In this document: positions 1-10,965 of the stretch, one piece after another
How the letters are laid out: every line of letters begins with the position of its first letter
Position numbering within the stretch: the stretch's first letter is position 1
Origin: Diplolepis rosae
Lineage: Eukaryota; Arthropoda; Insecta; Hymenoptera; Diplolepididae
Direction of reading: 5' to 3'
DNA length: 64,000 nt
Assembly (NCBI GenBank): GCA_030998225.1
Contig: JAPYXD010000686.1
Span: 620,001-684,000 of the forward strand
Notes under the pieces: generated by a model
The model's database searches: none
Told to the model about the DNA's origin: nothing
Seen by the model: only the letters and a program-made list of their open reading frames with translations
Translations under genes and position numbers: made by a program

Positions 1-74
1 ATTGATAAGCATTAAAATGTTTTAACATTCTGAATGCGTTTCAATTCTGCTTTCTGATGCGAAGAAAAGGTTTC

Positions 75-335
75 AAAAGTATTAGTTCGCTTTAGGCTTC
101 ATCACGCTGAATGCGAAACGGCCGTATGGATGATTCGCATTAAAAAGTATTGGTTCGCATTAAGCTTTATGGCTCTGAATGCGACACGGCAGTTGCGGAT
201 CCTTCGCATTTAAAAGTAATAGTTCTCATTAGGTAAAGAATGAGTGCTTCTCATTTAAAAGTATTGGATCGCATTAGATAAGGAATGAGTGCTTCGCATT
301 TAAAAGTATTGGATGGTATTAAATGAAGTATAAAT
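75..335. repeat. Degenerate tandem array built on TTCGCATTTAAAAGTATTGG
   Basis: The motif AAAAGTATT(A/G)G recurs at 75, 143, 212, 257 and 302. The first three starts are 68-69 bp apart and the last three exactly 45 bp apart, so the array changes from a long to a shortened unit. Each unit also carries a second GCATT box and a GAATG block. The same TTCGCATTAAAAAGT core appears in the separate array at 9598-10000, so this is a dispersed satellite family. Confidence 0.75.
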
Positions 336-1327
336 TAATAATTAATAATTATGTTATTAAATTATGAATGAATGGTTCGCATTTAAGGCTGTGTACTAGG
401 CGTTACCCAAGTCAATATTTTTCGGCGAATGTACGCATAAAATAATAATTTGAACAAATTTTTTATACCAGACAGATTCAAAGAATTGATTATAAGGAAC
501 GTCTGTCTGGTAGGGAATATTTGTTTAACTTATTATTTTACAAGTAAGTTCATTGCAAAAATTGGCTGGTGTCACGCCTGGTACGTACCCTTAAAAGTAT
601 TCGAAATTGTTGAGAGCATTTACATCGGAGCTCTGTTTATCTTAATAAGGTATAGATTAAAAGTTTACACCGTATCTATCTTTTTTTACTGATACGGTGT
701 GAACACCCGATCTATCGTTTTCTTATAGGCAGAGCTCTTATATAAACACGTTAATTATCAGATGAAGATTTCTATATGCATACGCATGAGTACATTTTTT
801 CAGTTTTAAAATTTTAATAACAATAATTTTTAAACATTATTAATGGATAGTAAATGTGCTGAGCTATCGATAATTTCTAGATTATGATTCGTTTACATGT
901 TTTCAGTAAATTATGAATACTGGATTGAATTTAACTTAAAACACATAACAATGAATTTTAAATGTAATACAAGTTAAAATTTTTATTTTCAAAATAAATG
1001 GATGAGTTACATTAAAGCCGGATCTTAATATTTTCATACATGTTACCGGTGGTTTACATCGAAACAAGTTAAACTTTCAAAGTATTTGAACATCAGCCTT
1101 AGATAAATAATATAATAAATATTGTTAGTCACAAGAAATCGTAAATGTAATGCTTTTTTTTCAAAAAAAATATTCTTTTTGGTTTATATAAGAGACATAA
1201 CTAACAGATATTTTTTTCTGCTTCATAAATTAATAGATAATTTTTAATTGAACAATATATTAAAGAATACTTTTAAGAAACGTATTAAAATACGTAAATT
1301 AGGAACTAATATGCTTTTTTTAGTAGC
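336..1327. other. AT-rich intergenic DNA with one hairpin
   Basis: No convincing gene is seen. The only structure is an inverted repeat at 629-736: the outer arms read AGCTCTG and CAGAGCT, and the inner stem is a perfect ACACCGTATC (667-676) with GATACGGTGT (691-700). This could be the remains of a small foldback transposon. The region past 1330 is 3' flank of the minus-strand gene. Confidence 0.5.
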
Positions 1328-4300
1328 TTAAAGTGGAATTAAATCTGAAAACTTGAGATCATCTGGAAAAAAGGAACTTTTGTTCGATGAAACTAGTAGG
1401 TCAGTGGAATGCGTACCTGCGCCTTCGTACATTGTCTGTGTGTTACATGAATTATTTTCTCGATTATTTGTATAGCTTTCAGTTGTTTGATCCATATATC
1501 TGAAAGTTGCAATATTTCTCAAGTCTTCGGTTCGTCTCTCTTCTTTTTCTTCTTCTTCTTCTTGAAGTTTCTGCATTTCATATTCCTCATTTTCGTCGTC
1601 CCCAATGCAAAGGTTTTCCTTACCTTCTGTGAAAGTTTCTATTTCTTCATCTCCACTTACGCTTATGTCTTCTCCTTGCTCCTTCTTTTCAGTAGTTGTC
1701 CCAACTGCTTCAGAATCCTCATCGTTTTCATCCTCTAGATTATTTTCATTCAAGGCATTCGCAAAATTCAACACGTCTGGAGGCAGAGATAAATTATTTT
1801 CATCGGCGTCAGATTCGTATTCATTCTGCGGAGGTAATTTAAACTTAATGAAATTCAAAGTGAATTACAGGTTTTTAAGATCGTTAGATATCATATATTA
1901 AAAATAGTTTTGCAATTACCGCGTGGGACAGTTTTCATATCCGAAACTTTCTTTCGAATATAATCGAATGCGTTTCGGGCTTCCATATCTGCTTCAATGT
2001 CATTCATACTTCTCTTCGACATTAACCAGTAACGGTAGAAATCTGGAATGGAAGATGATTATGTATGACTTTCTGTATATCAAATTAGTTAATATAACTT
2101 TATAGAGTCAATGTGCACCTTGAATAGCTAAAGCTTTTCGTTCATCTAACTTCCCACCTGCTGGCTTTTTTTTCTGTTTATTTCGATTACTACCTCGTCC
2201 AGTTAAAGTGCACGTCCTTAGTTGCTCTTCACCGAAAACAACAAGAGCTAAGTTTCTTACAAAGACAGAGTTTGATCAAATATTGCTAACTGCTAAATAG
2301 TAACAATCCGTAGAAATCCAGACATCTCTTCCTAAGTGTATCTGCAACAGTGTAATTTATGAATGAAGATATAGAGTGATAACCCCATTAAAACATTTTA
2401 AGCTTTAACATTTTAAGTTTGTACCACAACTTGAGGTCAACTTGAAAGTTGTATTTACTACATTATCATTCCCATATTTTGAAATAAATTATAATAGTAG
2501 ATTGGAGATAAATTTTTTTTTTAAATTGTTAATAAACAAATAAATTATGTTATTTGAAGTACTTAAAATGTATGAACAATAGAATTGGTGGAAAAAAAAA
2601 ATTAGAAAACAAAAGCAGCCTAGTAAGAAAAACTTTAATTTTGGGTCCCTTATAATGTAGGTAACATGTGAGATAGATCCTCTTAAGCTTTTGCGAGGTT
2701 AAAAAAGTTTGATGAATTTCGTTATTTTCTCAGAGTTGTGAAATAATAAATATTGTTTTAATTAAAAAAAAAATCTATGAAAATGGGCTTAGTTTTCATA
2801 GATTTTGATGCATTTAAAATTACAGTTTATCCAGGAGAAAATCAAGTTTTTAAAGACCCAACACAGTAAAAAAGAATACTCAAACTTGTTACATCAGTTA
2901 AAAAATGAATTTAAATTCAGTAAACATTTGTCTGAATTCAAGAAAGTCAATATCTGAATTTCATGAATCAGTCACACGTTTCTTAATTCAGATAAACTTT
3001 ACTTGAATCCAGATAAATTTTGGCTTAATTTAAGTTCATTTTTTAATTTAAATATATTTCTGAATTTAAGGTGTAATAATTTTAAGTATTCTTTTTTACT
3101 GTGAAAATTTAGATGAGTTTCTTAAAACTTTATAATATACTTATAGGTATCTAATATAAAACTATATGTCGTTTTCGTTTTTTCATTTTTCTTTTTTTAC
3201 CCATTCTAATGTATGAATAATGAACTAACTTGTGATTCGTCCATTTTGACGTATCCGGATGGCAAATAACCGTTGTGTAGCATAGTGGTTTGGGTTTTTT
3301 GGTTTTGATTTAAGAGGGCTGCAAAAAAAATACTCGTTTTAGTATAATGGAAACAAATAATATAGAGCAATTAATATTTTTCAATTTTATGATAATTCTT
3401 ATTTTAATTATCTACGTTTTACAAAAATTTTTGAATTATTCTTTGAATTTATGGCACTGAAGAGGGCCCCCCATATGTGGCCGAAACGTTTGCCTTGCTT
3501 TCTTTTTGAGTTTTTTTATATCTAATAGTGAAAATTTCAATCGAAGAAAATAATATGAATCTGACCCTATGCCAAAATAATGAGAAATGAAAAAAATTCT
3601 ATGAATTTTGGGTCAATATAATAGCAGACATGTTATCAAACATGTCACTTTAAAATTTTTAAATCGCACATTTAGTATAAAGGTTGAATATATCATAGTT
3701 CTGACCATTTTCAGAACAAATTAAATGGTTTATTCTTCCAAACGTCTCAGAATAAATCTGAATGCAGTAATAAAAAACCTTCAATTTTTTTTATTTATTT
3801 CTTAACATACTCAAATAATAGTGAGTAAAACAACATGTATAGATATTATAAAAAATTAGGTTTCTGTAATGCCTTGCTTGCAAATTCAATATTAAATGGA
3901 TTGTCCGTGAAGCTGAAATATAAAAAAATCGTTTCTTGAAAAATACACGCCTTCGTCCACTCGTGAAAATCAACATAAACGTCTCGAATTTCTTAACTAG
4001 GTATAGGACAATAGTCTTCTTCAAGGAGGAAAAGAACCACTCAGGATTGCTTATATAAAAAAATTTTCGGTCAGCAAAGCCACATGTCTGGAGTCGGTTT
4101 TGAAAACAGTTCAGATCATTCTATAAGAGACTCCGGCGGTAACAAAGTTTTTACGCATAGTTTTTAAAAAATCTAAACCTTGTTCGCGTTCTGCCCTCGA
4201 TTACCAATTCGGCATCGTTCTTTAATAAAAAAAAAAAAATAAATAAATTTTTTTTCAAATTGTGGTCGGTTCGTGTGCAAATTTTTTTTTATGTTTTCCG

Positions 4301-5686
4301 GTTTATTGTGTATCCGGTTTTTTATTCACAGAGAACTCTAAACATCCTGGCATTTATACCAGGATTTGCACTTTCTGCAGTGTAAACAAATGCATTCTCT
4401 TCTTCATTTCCTCGTTGGTTGTTTAGTTGCTTGGTCTGTCTTTGTGGAGTTTTCATTGTATAGTTTTGTTTGTTTAGTTGCTTGGTCTGTCTTTGTGGAG
4501 TTTTCATTGTATAGTTTTGTTTCTCTACCAAGTTTCGACTTTCTTCAAGTGAAAGTTTGTTAGTTATATTTTGTAAGGGTTTATGTATAATGGTCTTCTC
4601 TTTCACATTTTTCTTAACGTAAGGGCGCATAAGAGTTTCTTGGGATATAATTTTAGGTTTTATATGCCCTCTATCAATATTTTTTATGTCAGTTTTTAGA
4701 AGCGTATTTTCCTCGACACGATCGCACATCTTATCAGGTTCCTCGGAATTAGGATTAGGTTTCACTTTCTTATACGGTATTTCCTTTGTCAATAAGAAAC
4801 AACACATAACTTTCATTAAAATTAAGGGAAGAATAAGCATAAATGTTTATCTAAATTATATATGAATTTTGAAGGCATATGCTTTTTACAATTTCCTATC
4901 ATGATAAAAAAAGAAATCTTTTCTTTCTAATTTTTATTTGTCATTTCTTCTGTATTGTTGTCCACTTTCAAACTTCGCTTACTTTCTATATATTTTGTAC
5001 CATATACGTATACGAACAAATTACTATATACATAGAAAGATAGCGGATTTTAGAAACGGACAACAAACTATAAGAAAAAGTATTCATGAAACATACTGCA
5101 TATTTGTAATCCAAAGAAATGTTGATAAATGTAATGAAATCAATTTAATGTTAAGACGAATTTGATTAAAAATCAGTAATATGCACTTTCATGCTCCTTA
5201 AACTTATACATTTGATTACAGTTGAAGTAAAAGTAAGCAATACCTCAAAATTATCTCGATCAAGATCACTATTAGCAGGTGAGGAAAGTCTCTTTTCTCG
5301 ATGGTCTTTCAGTCTTTTCTGCAGATTTTCTAAGACTTTGTAATCTGAAATTTTCTGCAGAAGAGATAAAGCTTCTTTTGATGTAAAAGATTAAAATTCA
5401 AACGTAAAATAAAAGGATTTAGTTATTGATTATTACTTTGTAATTATTCTTACTACACATTTCGTGACTTTTTCAATATTGCAAAAACATTATATACTTT
5501 TAAGAAATAATATGCGATTCAAAAAATATTATATGAAGCAAACATTTACCTCAGATACAAAAGATGCCGTTGTTGGAGTTTCCTCATCATCAGTGTCAGT
5601 TTCAGTAACTGTGTGCAAAGTCCTTTCCGCAGGTAATCGTAGCCTCCCTGTTTTCTGCACTTTGTCTTGTAATTCTTTCTTAATCC
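1328..5686 (-). CDS. Multi-exon host gene, product not recognised (3' five exons visible)
   Basis: I do not recognise this gene, but five minus-strand exons join in phase. They are 5686-5550 (acceptor TTTTAG, donor GAG/GTAAAT), 5354-5244 (acceptor CTTTATCTCTTCTGCAG, donor GAG/GTATTG), 4783-4330 (donor T/GTGAAT), 2042-1920 (acceptor CATTCCAG, donor G/GTAATT) and 1776-1328 (acceptor CTCTGCCTCCAG, stop TAA). The visible part encodes about 424 residues, and the first visible exon needs one nucleotide from an unseen upstream exon. The protein is charged and probably coiled-coil. It starts with IKKELQDKVQK, has a basic Lys/Asn-rich middle with a 17-residue tandem duplication (QNYTMKTPQRQTKQLN twice), then an aromatic segment FYRYWLMSKR followed by a helical DIEADMEARNAF stretch, and ends in a very acidic Glu/Asp-rich tail. 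That suits a chromosome- or cytoskeleton-associated scaffold, but this is inference. The intron at 2043-4329 carries a foldback element. Confidence 0.75.
2043..4329 (-). other. Large intron (2.3 kb) of the minus-strand gene
   Basis: The sequence is AT-rich and noncoding between the donor at 4329-4328 and the acceptor at 2044-2043. Besides the foldback element at 2862-3103 it contains a GC-rich patch around 3462-3488 with CGAAACGTTTG. A related CGAAACGTTTG-type patch (in reverse complement) occurs near 44910, so it is probably part of a dispersed repeat. Nothing else is recognised. Confidence 0.5.
2862..3103. mobile_element. MITE-like foldback element, TIR CACAGTAAAAAAGAATACT
   Basis: The left end CACAGTAAAAAAGAATACT (2862-2880) is the exact reverse complement of the right end at 3085-3103, and the similarity continues imperfectly inward for another 10-20 bp. 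The interior is a degenerate series of TGAATTCAGATAAA-like blocks. At 242 bp with no coding capacity this is a typical non-autonomous DNA element. The target duplication is not clear because the flanks are A-rich. Confidence 0.7.
4421..4522 (-). repeat. 51-bp exact tandem duplication inside a coding exon
   Basis: The block that begins GTTTAGTTGCTTGGTCTGTC at 4421 is repeated from 4472. The unit is 51 bp, so it adds 17 residues without breaking the frame. The near identity of the two copies suggests a recent duplication. Confidence 0.85.
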
Positions 5687-6688
5687 CTAAAATATATTGT
5701 ACTACAGATTAGCATACAAAAAAAAAGCATCCTAAAATTTGTATGCGTTTATTTTTTTCAAAAGATGATAACGCAAGAGATTATAATAGAAATGTACCAA
5801 TGCAGTTTTTATACATATATAGACTTATCTTGTTTAATTCAAACATTAATAGTGTATAATTATATACAAACTGAAAGTAAAATTTGAAATAACTTCCATT
5901 CAAAGGACTTAAAAATTGGACACTAATTTTTGAACCCTAATTGAATACTTAGCATTTTATAATTTTTCCAATTATTATTTAACAGAGAATAATAGTGTAG
6001 CAGGTAACTTAAAGTCAGCGATGTATTTCTGTTGATCACGTAGTTTTGTTTCTAAAAATGGAAGTTTTAGTTTGAAAATTATAGTTATAACTATGTTTCA
6101 ATATTTATACTTTAAAAACCCTCAATTATTTGACATTGCAATTAAAAATAAAATAAAATAATTCTGAAACTTAGTTTTTCCTTTTGCGGAAATGAATATT
6201 CAACTTTAGGGCGTTATATAAAGATCTCTGACCTCAAAAATCAACAATTACATTTTTTGTTCAACAAATGTTAGAATATTATAATTAAAATTTAAAGAAA
6301 TTCTTAAAAGCGATAAAATTGATGTATTTACAGAGCTTATGTGTCTGAATTCAATTTTAATGTGAATCATTTGGCAGCGGTTTTTAAATAATTTTTACTG
6401 AAATATTTTACATTTTAGGGTCAAACGTGTTACTCTGAGAATTTTTGGCAGTAAAAATATTAAACTTTAAAAAAAAAAAAAAGTTTCATATTATTTTTCT
6501 AAAGTTTAGTATTTTTACTACCAAAAATTCTCAGAGTAACTTGCGAACGAAGCGAGCTGCGCGCGATGAGAATGTGCCCGCGAAGCGGGCAGATTTTTTT
6601 TAAGTGAAACATATGCTCATTAAGTGACACGGTTTTGTAATTGTGCTTATTTACAACATTCACAACGACACCTTAATTGATACTGTAG
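5687..6688. other. Divergent intergenic region / 5' regions of two genes
   Basis: The region lies between the first visible exon of the minus-strand gene and the inferred 5' untranslated exon of the plus-strand gene. Around 6010-6050 a short minus-strand open segment after TTCCATTTTTAG reads like a coiled-coil exon, but I could not find a donor in the right phase, so it is not called. The region also holds the hairpin at 6429-6540 and the GC-rich tag at 6541-6592. Confidence 0.4.
6429..6592. repeat. Long hairpin followed by a GC-rich stem-loop tag
   Basis: GTTACTCTGAGAATTTTTGG at 6429 is repeated in inverse orientation ending at 6540, giving arms of about 40 bp with few mismatches around an A-rich centre. 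Immediately after it, 6541-6592 is strikingly GC-rich compared with its surroundings and contains GCCCGC-GAA-GCGGGC, a perfect 6-bp stem with a 3-base loop. Together they look like a small transposable element or its terminal structure. Confidence 0.6.
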
Positions 6689-6997
6689 GTAAGTTTATAG
6701 TGATTAAAAATAGTATTTCGTAAAATTTTTTACAAATAATTTTGTCAAACTTAAAAATCAGTACCTCCTCTACATTAACGTTCACAAGTACTTTGTTACA
6801 CATAATTAATATGAATAAGGATCTTTTTTTCAGAGCAAATTTTTTTTTATGAACAAGTTATTTGCGAAATATCACTTTAAAATTTGTAGGTTATAATTCT
6901 AAACTGCGGGCTATTATGTATATTTTAATTTAAATGAACATTAAAATTCTTTCCTATTATATGTATTAGTTGTCGTTGGTTTTTGCTTGCAGGTACC

Positions 6998-8005
6998 ATG
7001 AATACAGAGAGAAAAAAACAATTTAAGAAACAAATTTTGGATCCTAATAATGACCCACACATTAACATATCCGAAAGAATGCGCAAAGCGTGGACGCAAA
7101 GAATGAAAAAAGCTGCCGAAGAAATGAAATTACGTGAGTGCCTTTAATTTATAATTATAATAAAACTTCACTTAAGTAAGTTCGTTTAATTATTAAATTT
7201 TGTTTAAGAAGACAAAAAATTCGTTAAATTAATAAGTAAATTTGAAATAACATGTATCTTATACTCCAATACATTGTTTCTCAACTGAAACTCTTAAAGT
7301 TGAAAATTTAAAACCTTTTACTACAAATTGCATATACTTAGTATGCTAAAAATTTGTAAAGAGTGAACCATTACAATTCTAAACAATTTTTGTAAATATT
7401 TTATTTAATGCATAATTATTTCTCTTTCTTCATAATTCGCTATCAATAAGAATCCGGTATTCACACTTATATCAGTATACCAAGAAAAACGTATTCTATG
7501 GAACGTGAAGTAGCCCTTACGGAAAAAAACTACTGGAAAATAATCAGTGGCATAATCATTGGGAAAACTACTGGGAATTACCAGTAATATTTTCGCGAGT
7601 ACTGGGATAATCACTGGAAGAATCACTGAGATCACTACTGACACAGTAATTTTCCCACTAATTCTTCCAATGATTATCCCAGTAGTCGCAAAACTATTAC
7701 TGATAATTCCCAGTAGTTTTCCCAGTGATTATGCCAGTGATTATTTTCCAGTAATTTCTTTCCGCAAGGGAGTTTAAATTTTATTGTTTTATTTGATTTG
7801 CTTTGTTTTACACCAATTTTTTTACTTCGTTATTATTCTGCTTATAGTCGAAGTTGTCAAAATGCTTATGTCATTTATATAATATATAATTTTTTTTGTA
7901 GATAGAGAAGATTATGGAGCTTCATCAAATCAGCTACCACCAGAACCAAGTGAACACGATCGAAAAGCATTCTGGACTGATGTTTTCGTAAATGAAGAAG
8001 AATAG
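6998..8005 (+). CDS. Small two-exon gene, 79-residue protein of unknown function
   Basis: The ATG at 6998 follows a strong acceptor (TTTTTGCTTGCAG at 6980-6992). A good donor TAG/GTAAGT at 6688/6689 probably ends a 5' untranslated exon. Coding exon 1 is 6998-7133 (donor C/GTGAGTG) and exon 2 is 7902-8005 (acceptor TTTTTTTGTAG, stop TAG), joining in phase to give 79 residues. The product is highly charged: a Lys/Arg-rich N-terminal half containing ISERMRKAWTQRMKKAAEE, likely an amphipathic helix, and a shorter acidic tail ending FVNEEE. There is no signal peptide or membrane segment. I do not recognise a family. The intron (7134-7901) carries a large foldback element. Confidence rests on the splice signals and phase agreement. 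Confidence 0.65.
7514..7770. mobile_element. Foldback element with about 110-bp arms, TIR CCCTTACGGAAA
   Basis: The left terminus CCCTTACGGAAA (7514) and right terminus TTTCCGCAAGGG (ending 7770) are inverted repeats with one mismatch. The inverted similarity continues almost to the centre through repeated ACTGGGA/TCCCAGT blocks. The element is about 257 bp and noncoding, and it would form a nearly complete hairpin in the pre-mRNA of the small gene. Confidence 0.8.
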
Positions 8006-8363
8006 TATATTGCTCAACTCGGGGCGAAAGGCGACAATTTCACGAGTGTGAAGTTAGATGCCCTCGAAGATTGAAGTTTGCTTCAGTTTGCTTTAAGGCA
8101 AGTCTCGCGATTATCGATACATTATGATGATCGAGAATCGATAGGAAAAGGAAAAGGATAAAAAAAATTAAATGCGAATACTTTCTATAGCATATTCGGC
8201 GCTAGTATGTAGCATATGTAAATGCGCGAGTGGACGGAAAGACACCGCCATTTGCATTTTGATCTGCCACTTTCTTCCCTAGAGTAGAAAACTCAATTTT
8301 TGACCCGTTTCACAGGCATCGAAAAAAAAGGTTTTTGGCCTCTTCAAGTAGTTTTAATAGATC

Positions 8364-8816
8364 TTGATTGCAAAATTCGGTTTAATGGTACTAGATCACG
8401 AACCGAAACCTGATTTAATTAATCTTTTTATCGACGCCTTTAATGAACAAGCCCAAATTCTTCATACGAAAGGTATCTTTTTTGTTGTCTCAGAAAATGA
8501 AGTTCGTAAAGAATATCACTTTTCTCTAACGCCTCTCTGTGTTACCGCGGATTCAGTAGCTCGAGCTGTATTACAAAATTGCGCAAATAAGGGATATATG
8601 TTTGTTTCCTGATGGTACATGCTGTTTCAAAATTGAAAAACTGATTGTTGAAACAATTTACATTAATTGTCATAAAATTTCTCACATATGGGAGGTTAAA
8701 TCAAAAGCAGATTGTGCTACGGTCCATATCGAAGATATTCGATCAAAAATGGTCACATTGGATTTACCACACAAAAAGTATGTTTGCAACATACCAAACA
8801 CAATCGAATTACAGTA
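8364..8816 (+). pseudogene. Transposon-derived coding remnant, broken by a frameshift
   Basis: Two adjacent plus-strand segments (8364-8611 and 8602-8816) read as consecutive parts of one protein in different frames. The first contains VTADSVARAVLQN, resembling the DSxARAxLLN motif of a widespread insect transposon protein in which it precedes a cysteine-rich GCSWC box. The second ends with a KKYVCNIPN-like tail that I associate with the C-terminus of the same family. The cysteine box itself is missing. This is a tentative assignment from remembered motifs, and the family name is not certain. Confidence 0.35.
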
Positions 8817-8829
8817 AAAAAATATACTT

Positions 8830-9597
8830 ATGTCTATTCTGAGAATTAATTAAGCTTTTTATTCACTTTCATTTAGGTGTTTGAATATCATTTTGCAATC
8901 GCTTGTACATTTTTATATATTTTAATAAACATTGATTATGAATTTATTACACGACTGGTTGTTTTGATTAATTATTATTAATTTTCAAAGTTAATTTTAC
9001 ATTTTAAATGCGATAACTGTTTGAAAATATTTTATCGAGCACAATATTATTATTTTCTGTATATTTTTTCCTTGTATACGTAACAAGTTGTGAAAATTTA
9101 AAAAAAATGCATGCAATGGGAGTAATTTTTGTAAACCCAGCATGGTCGTAGTTCTAATTAAATATTTGCGAATGTTATAACCCTCATAATTCACGTAGAT
9201 TATGATGCAGCTTAATCCATAAGTTTTATGCTACCTCTACTCTTAATGTAATAACCAAAAGATTTAACTTATCTCATCAAAGTCATAAAAAATAATACGC
9301 AATTCAAAATTTGGTGCCCAAAATTAAGACTTTTACGTCCTAAGCGTCAGAATTTACTATTTTCAAATTAAAACATTATTCAGTATATCTTACAATTTCA
9401 AAATTGGAATACTAAGGATTTATTTTTAAAAATTTGTAACTTTTTATGAGAATTGATTACTTTTATAAAATATTGAAGTACACTTTGAGTAATTATTAAA
9501 TATTAAGTAATTATTCAATATTAAAGTAAATTTTAATCCGCTGTTACGTAATCAAAAGTGTTCAAATGGTTTTTGGAAGTGACAATATTTAAAGCAA
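8830..9597. other. AT-rich intergenic DNA, nothing recognised
   Basis: No splice-bounded exon, tRNA or repeat unit could be supported here. Short open frames occur by chance. Confidence 0.4.
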
Positions 9598-10000
9598 TGC
9601 GAAATTTCGCATTAAAAAGTTTTCATTTTACGTACAACCTTCTTCTCATTCGGTCGCATTTAAAATCATTAAAACTAATGCGATCTTTCGCATTAAATAG
9701 TTTTCACTCGTCCGAAACGTTCCTATCATTCGATCGTAATCAAAAGCATTCAAACCAGTACGAACTATAGCATTAAAAAGTTTTCACTTGCTCAAAAAAT
9801 TCGTCTTATTCTGCCGCATTCAAAAGCATTTAAACAAATGCGAACTTTCGCATTGAAAAGTTTTTACCTCGTTTAAAAAATTCGTCTCATTCTTTCGCTT
9901 TCAAAAGCATCCCAACCAATGCGAACTCTCGATTTGGAAAGTTTTCATTTCACTCAGAATTTTTCTCTCATTTGAACGCATTCGAAAGCATTAAAATGCA
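9598..10000. repeat. Tandem satellite, about 80-bp unit, five copies
   Basis: Copies of AATGCGAACTTTCGCATTRA start near 9597, 9677, 9757, 9838 and 9918, giving a period of 80-81 bp. Each unit has a palindromic GCGAANNTTCGC centre, then AAAAGTTTTCA, an ATTCGTCTCATTC block and a GCATT(C/T)AAA block. Degenerate pieces continue to about 10190. The core motif is shared with the array at 75-335. Confidence 0.8.
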
Positions 10001-10329
10001 TGCGAAGTTTCGCATTAAAGAGCATTGCGTGCAAAATTTTTTATTTTTTGGAATGAAACGCATTCAAGAATCGAATGTTGTACACGAAGTATCGCATTTA
10101 AAAGTTTTCGGCCAAACTTCAATGCGAAACTGACACAAAGCAGAATTCACTGGAACAAATCGTAAATGCGAAACAATACTTTTGAATTTTACGTCTTTTG
10201 CAGGGATGAGGGTAAGTTAATGAAAGACACAAAGATTATCAAAATAATACAAATTAAATTTAATAAAATAATTACTCGATTACAAAATTAGTTAATATAA
10301 TTATTATACGAATGTAAGCACAGGCTGGT

Positions 10330-10928
10330 TGGTACAGTAAGTTGAAAAAAGACAGGAACTAAAAGAGAGGGAGAAGTTCGGTACCTTTATTAATTATTGG
10401 CTGAGTTGAGGGTTAATCCACATGGCGGTGAGTACGTAGTATGCAGGATCCCCACAGGTGTTGACAAGGTCTGCTAAAGAGACAGAGATATAGCCCACAC
10501 AGGTATATTCCGTAAAGGCGGTGATCCTTATTTATGACACAGTTCAAAGATCTTTACAAAGATCTATACAAGTCCACGATGGCTTTTATTACTCCCAAAC
10601 TTGGATTTTAAATTGTCCCGGTTGAATTTTATTGATCTCAGACTAAGAGATTTTCTATGACAATTTCAATATATAAGCGCGAATAAAAGGTTTAATCAAG
10701 AAAGAAATTGAATTAATGTATTTTATTATTACATTTGTCAATTTTGCTTCATACCAAAGAACTCTCAAAGTGTAATTTCGTTTGCGAAGTAAGATATAAT
10801 TTATTTCATTTCTAAATAATCAAACATTTTATTTACATTTATTTGTTGCAATTGTCAAATATTTCTTTCAAATAAAATGCTTCGAAAAAAAATTTTCTAA
10901 TATAGGTATCACTTCTATTTACGTGACA
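10330..10928 (+). repeat. Probable 5' LTR of element B (3' end defined, start not found)
   Basis: The boundary ACGTGACA at 10921-10928 is followed 12 bp later by a TGGTGC primer-binding motif. The same layout occurs at the 5' LTR of element A, where the gap is 16 bp. A TATA-like ATATATAAGCGCG lies at about 10669, and AATAAAA is downstream. The upstream limit is a guess. By eye it does not match the 3' LTR at 39365-40180. Confidence 0.4.
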
Positions 10929-10940
10929 ATTCCAATATTT

Positions 10941-10956
10941 TGGTGCAAATGAAGGG
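10941..10956 (+). promoter_or_regulatory. Primer-binding site of element B
   Basis: TGGTGCAAATGAAGGG starts with the TGG expected opposite a tRNA CCA end. Its first six bases equal those of the PBS of element A (TGGTGC). Confidence 0.5.
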
Positions 10957-10965
10957 TTTTAATAT

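Noticed and set aside
75..335. Regular short repeats that could suggest a CRISPR array
   Set aside because: The units are contiguous and degenerate with no unique spacers, and the genome is eukaryotic.
450..692. 80-codon open frame on the plus strand
   Set aside because: It has no ATG start and no family motif, and it overlaps a hairpin; it is likely chance in AT-rich DNA.
1487..1901. Plus-strand open frames opposite the acidic exon
   Set aside because: They are Phe/Ser-rich shadows of the Glu/Asp-rich minus-strand exon.
3462..3490. GC-rich CGAAACGTTTG patch
   Set aside because: It is shared with about 44910 and so is probably part of a dispersed repeat, but its boundaries cannot be defined.
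6010..6055. Possible extra coiled-coil exon of the minus-strand gene
   Set aside because: A good acceptor exists, but no donor gives the phase needed by the next exon.
7405..7777. Hydrophobic open frames on both strands
   Set aside because: Both lie inside the foldback element and mirror each other, as expected from an inverted repeat.
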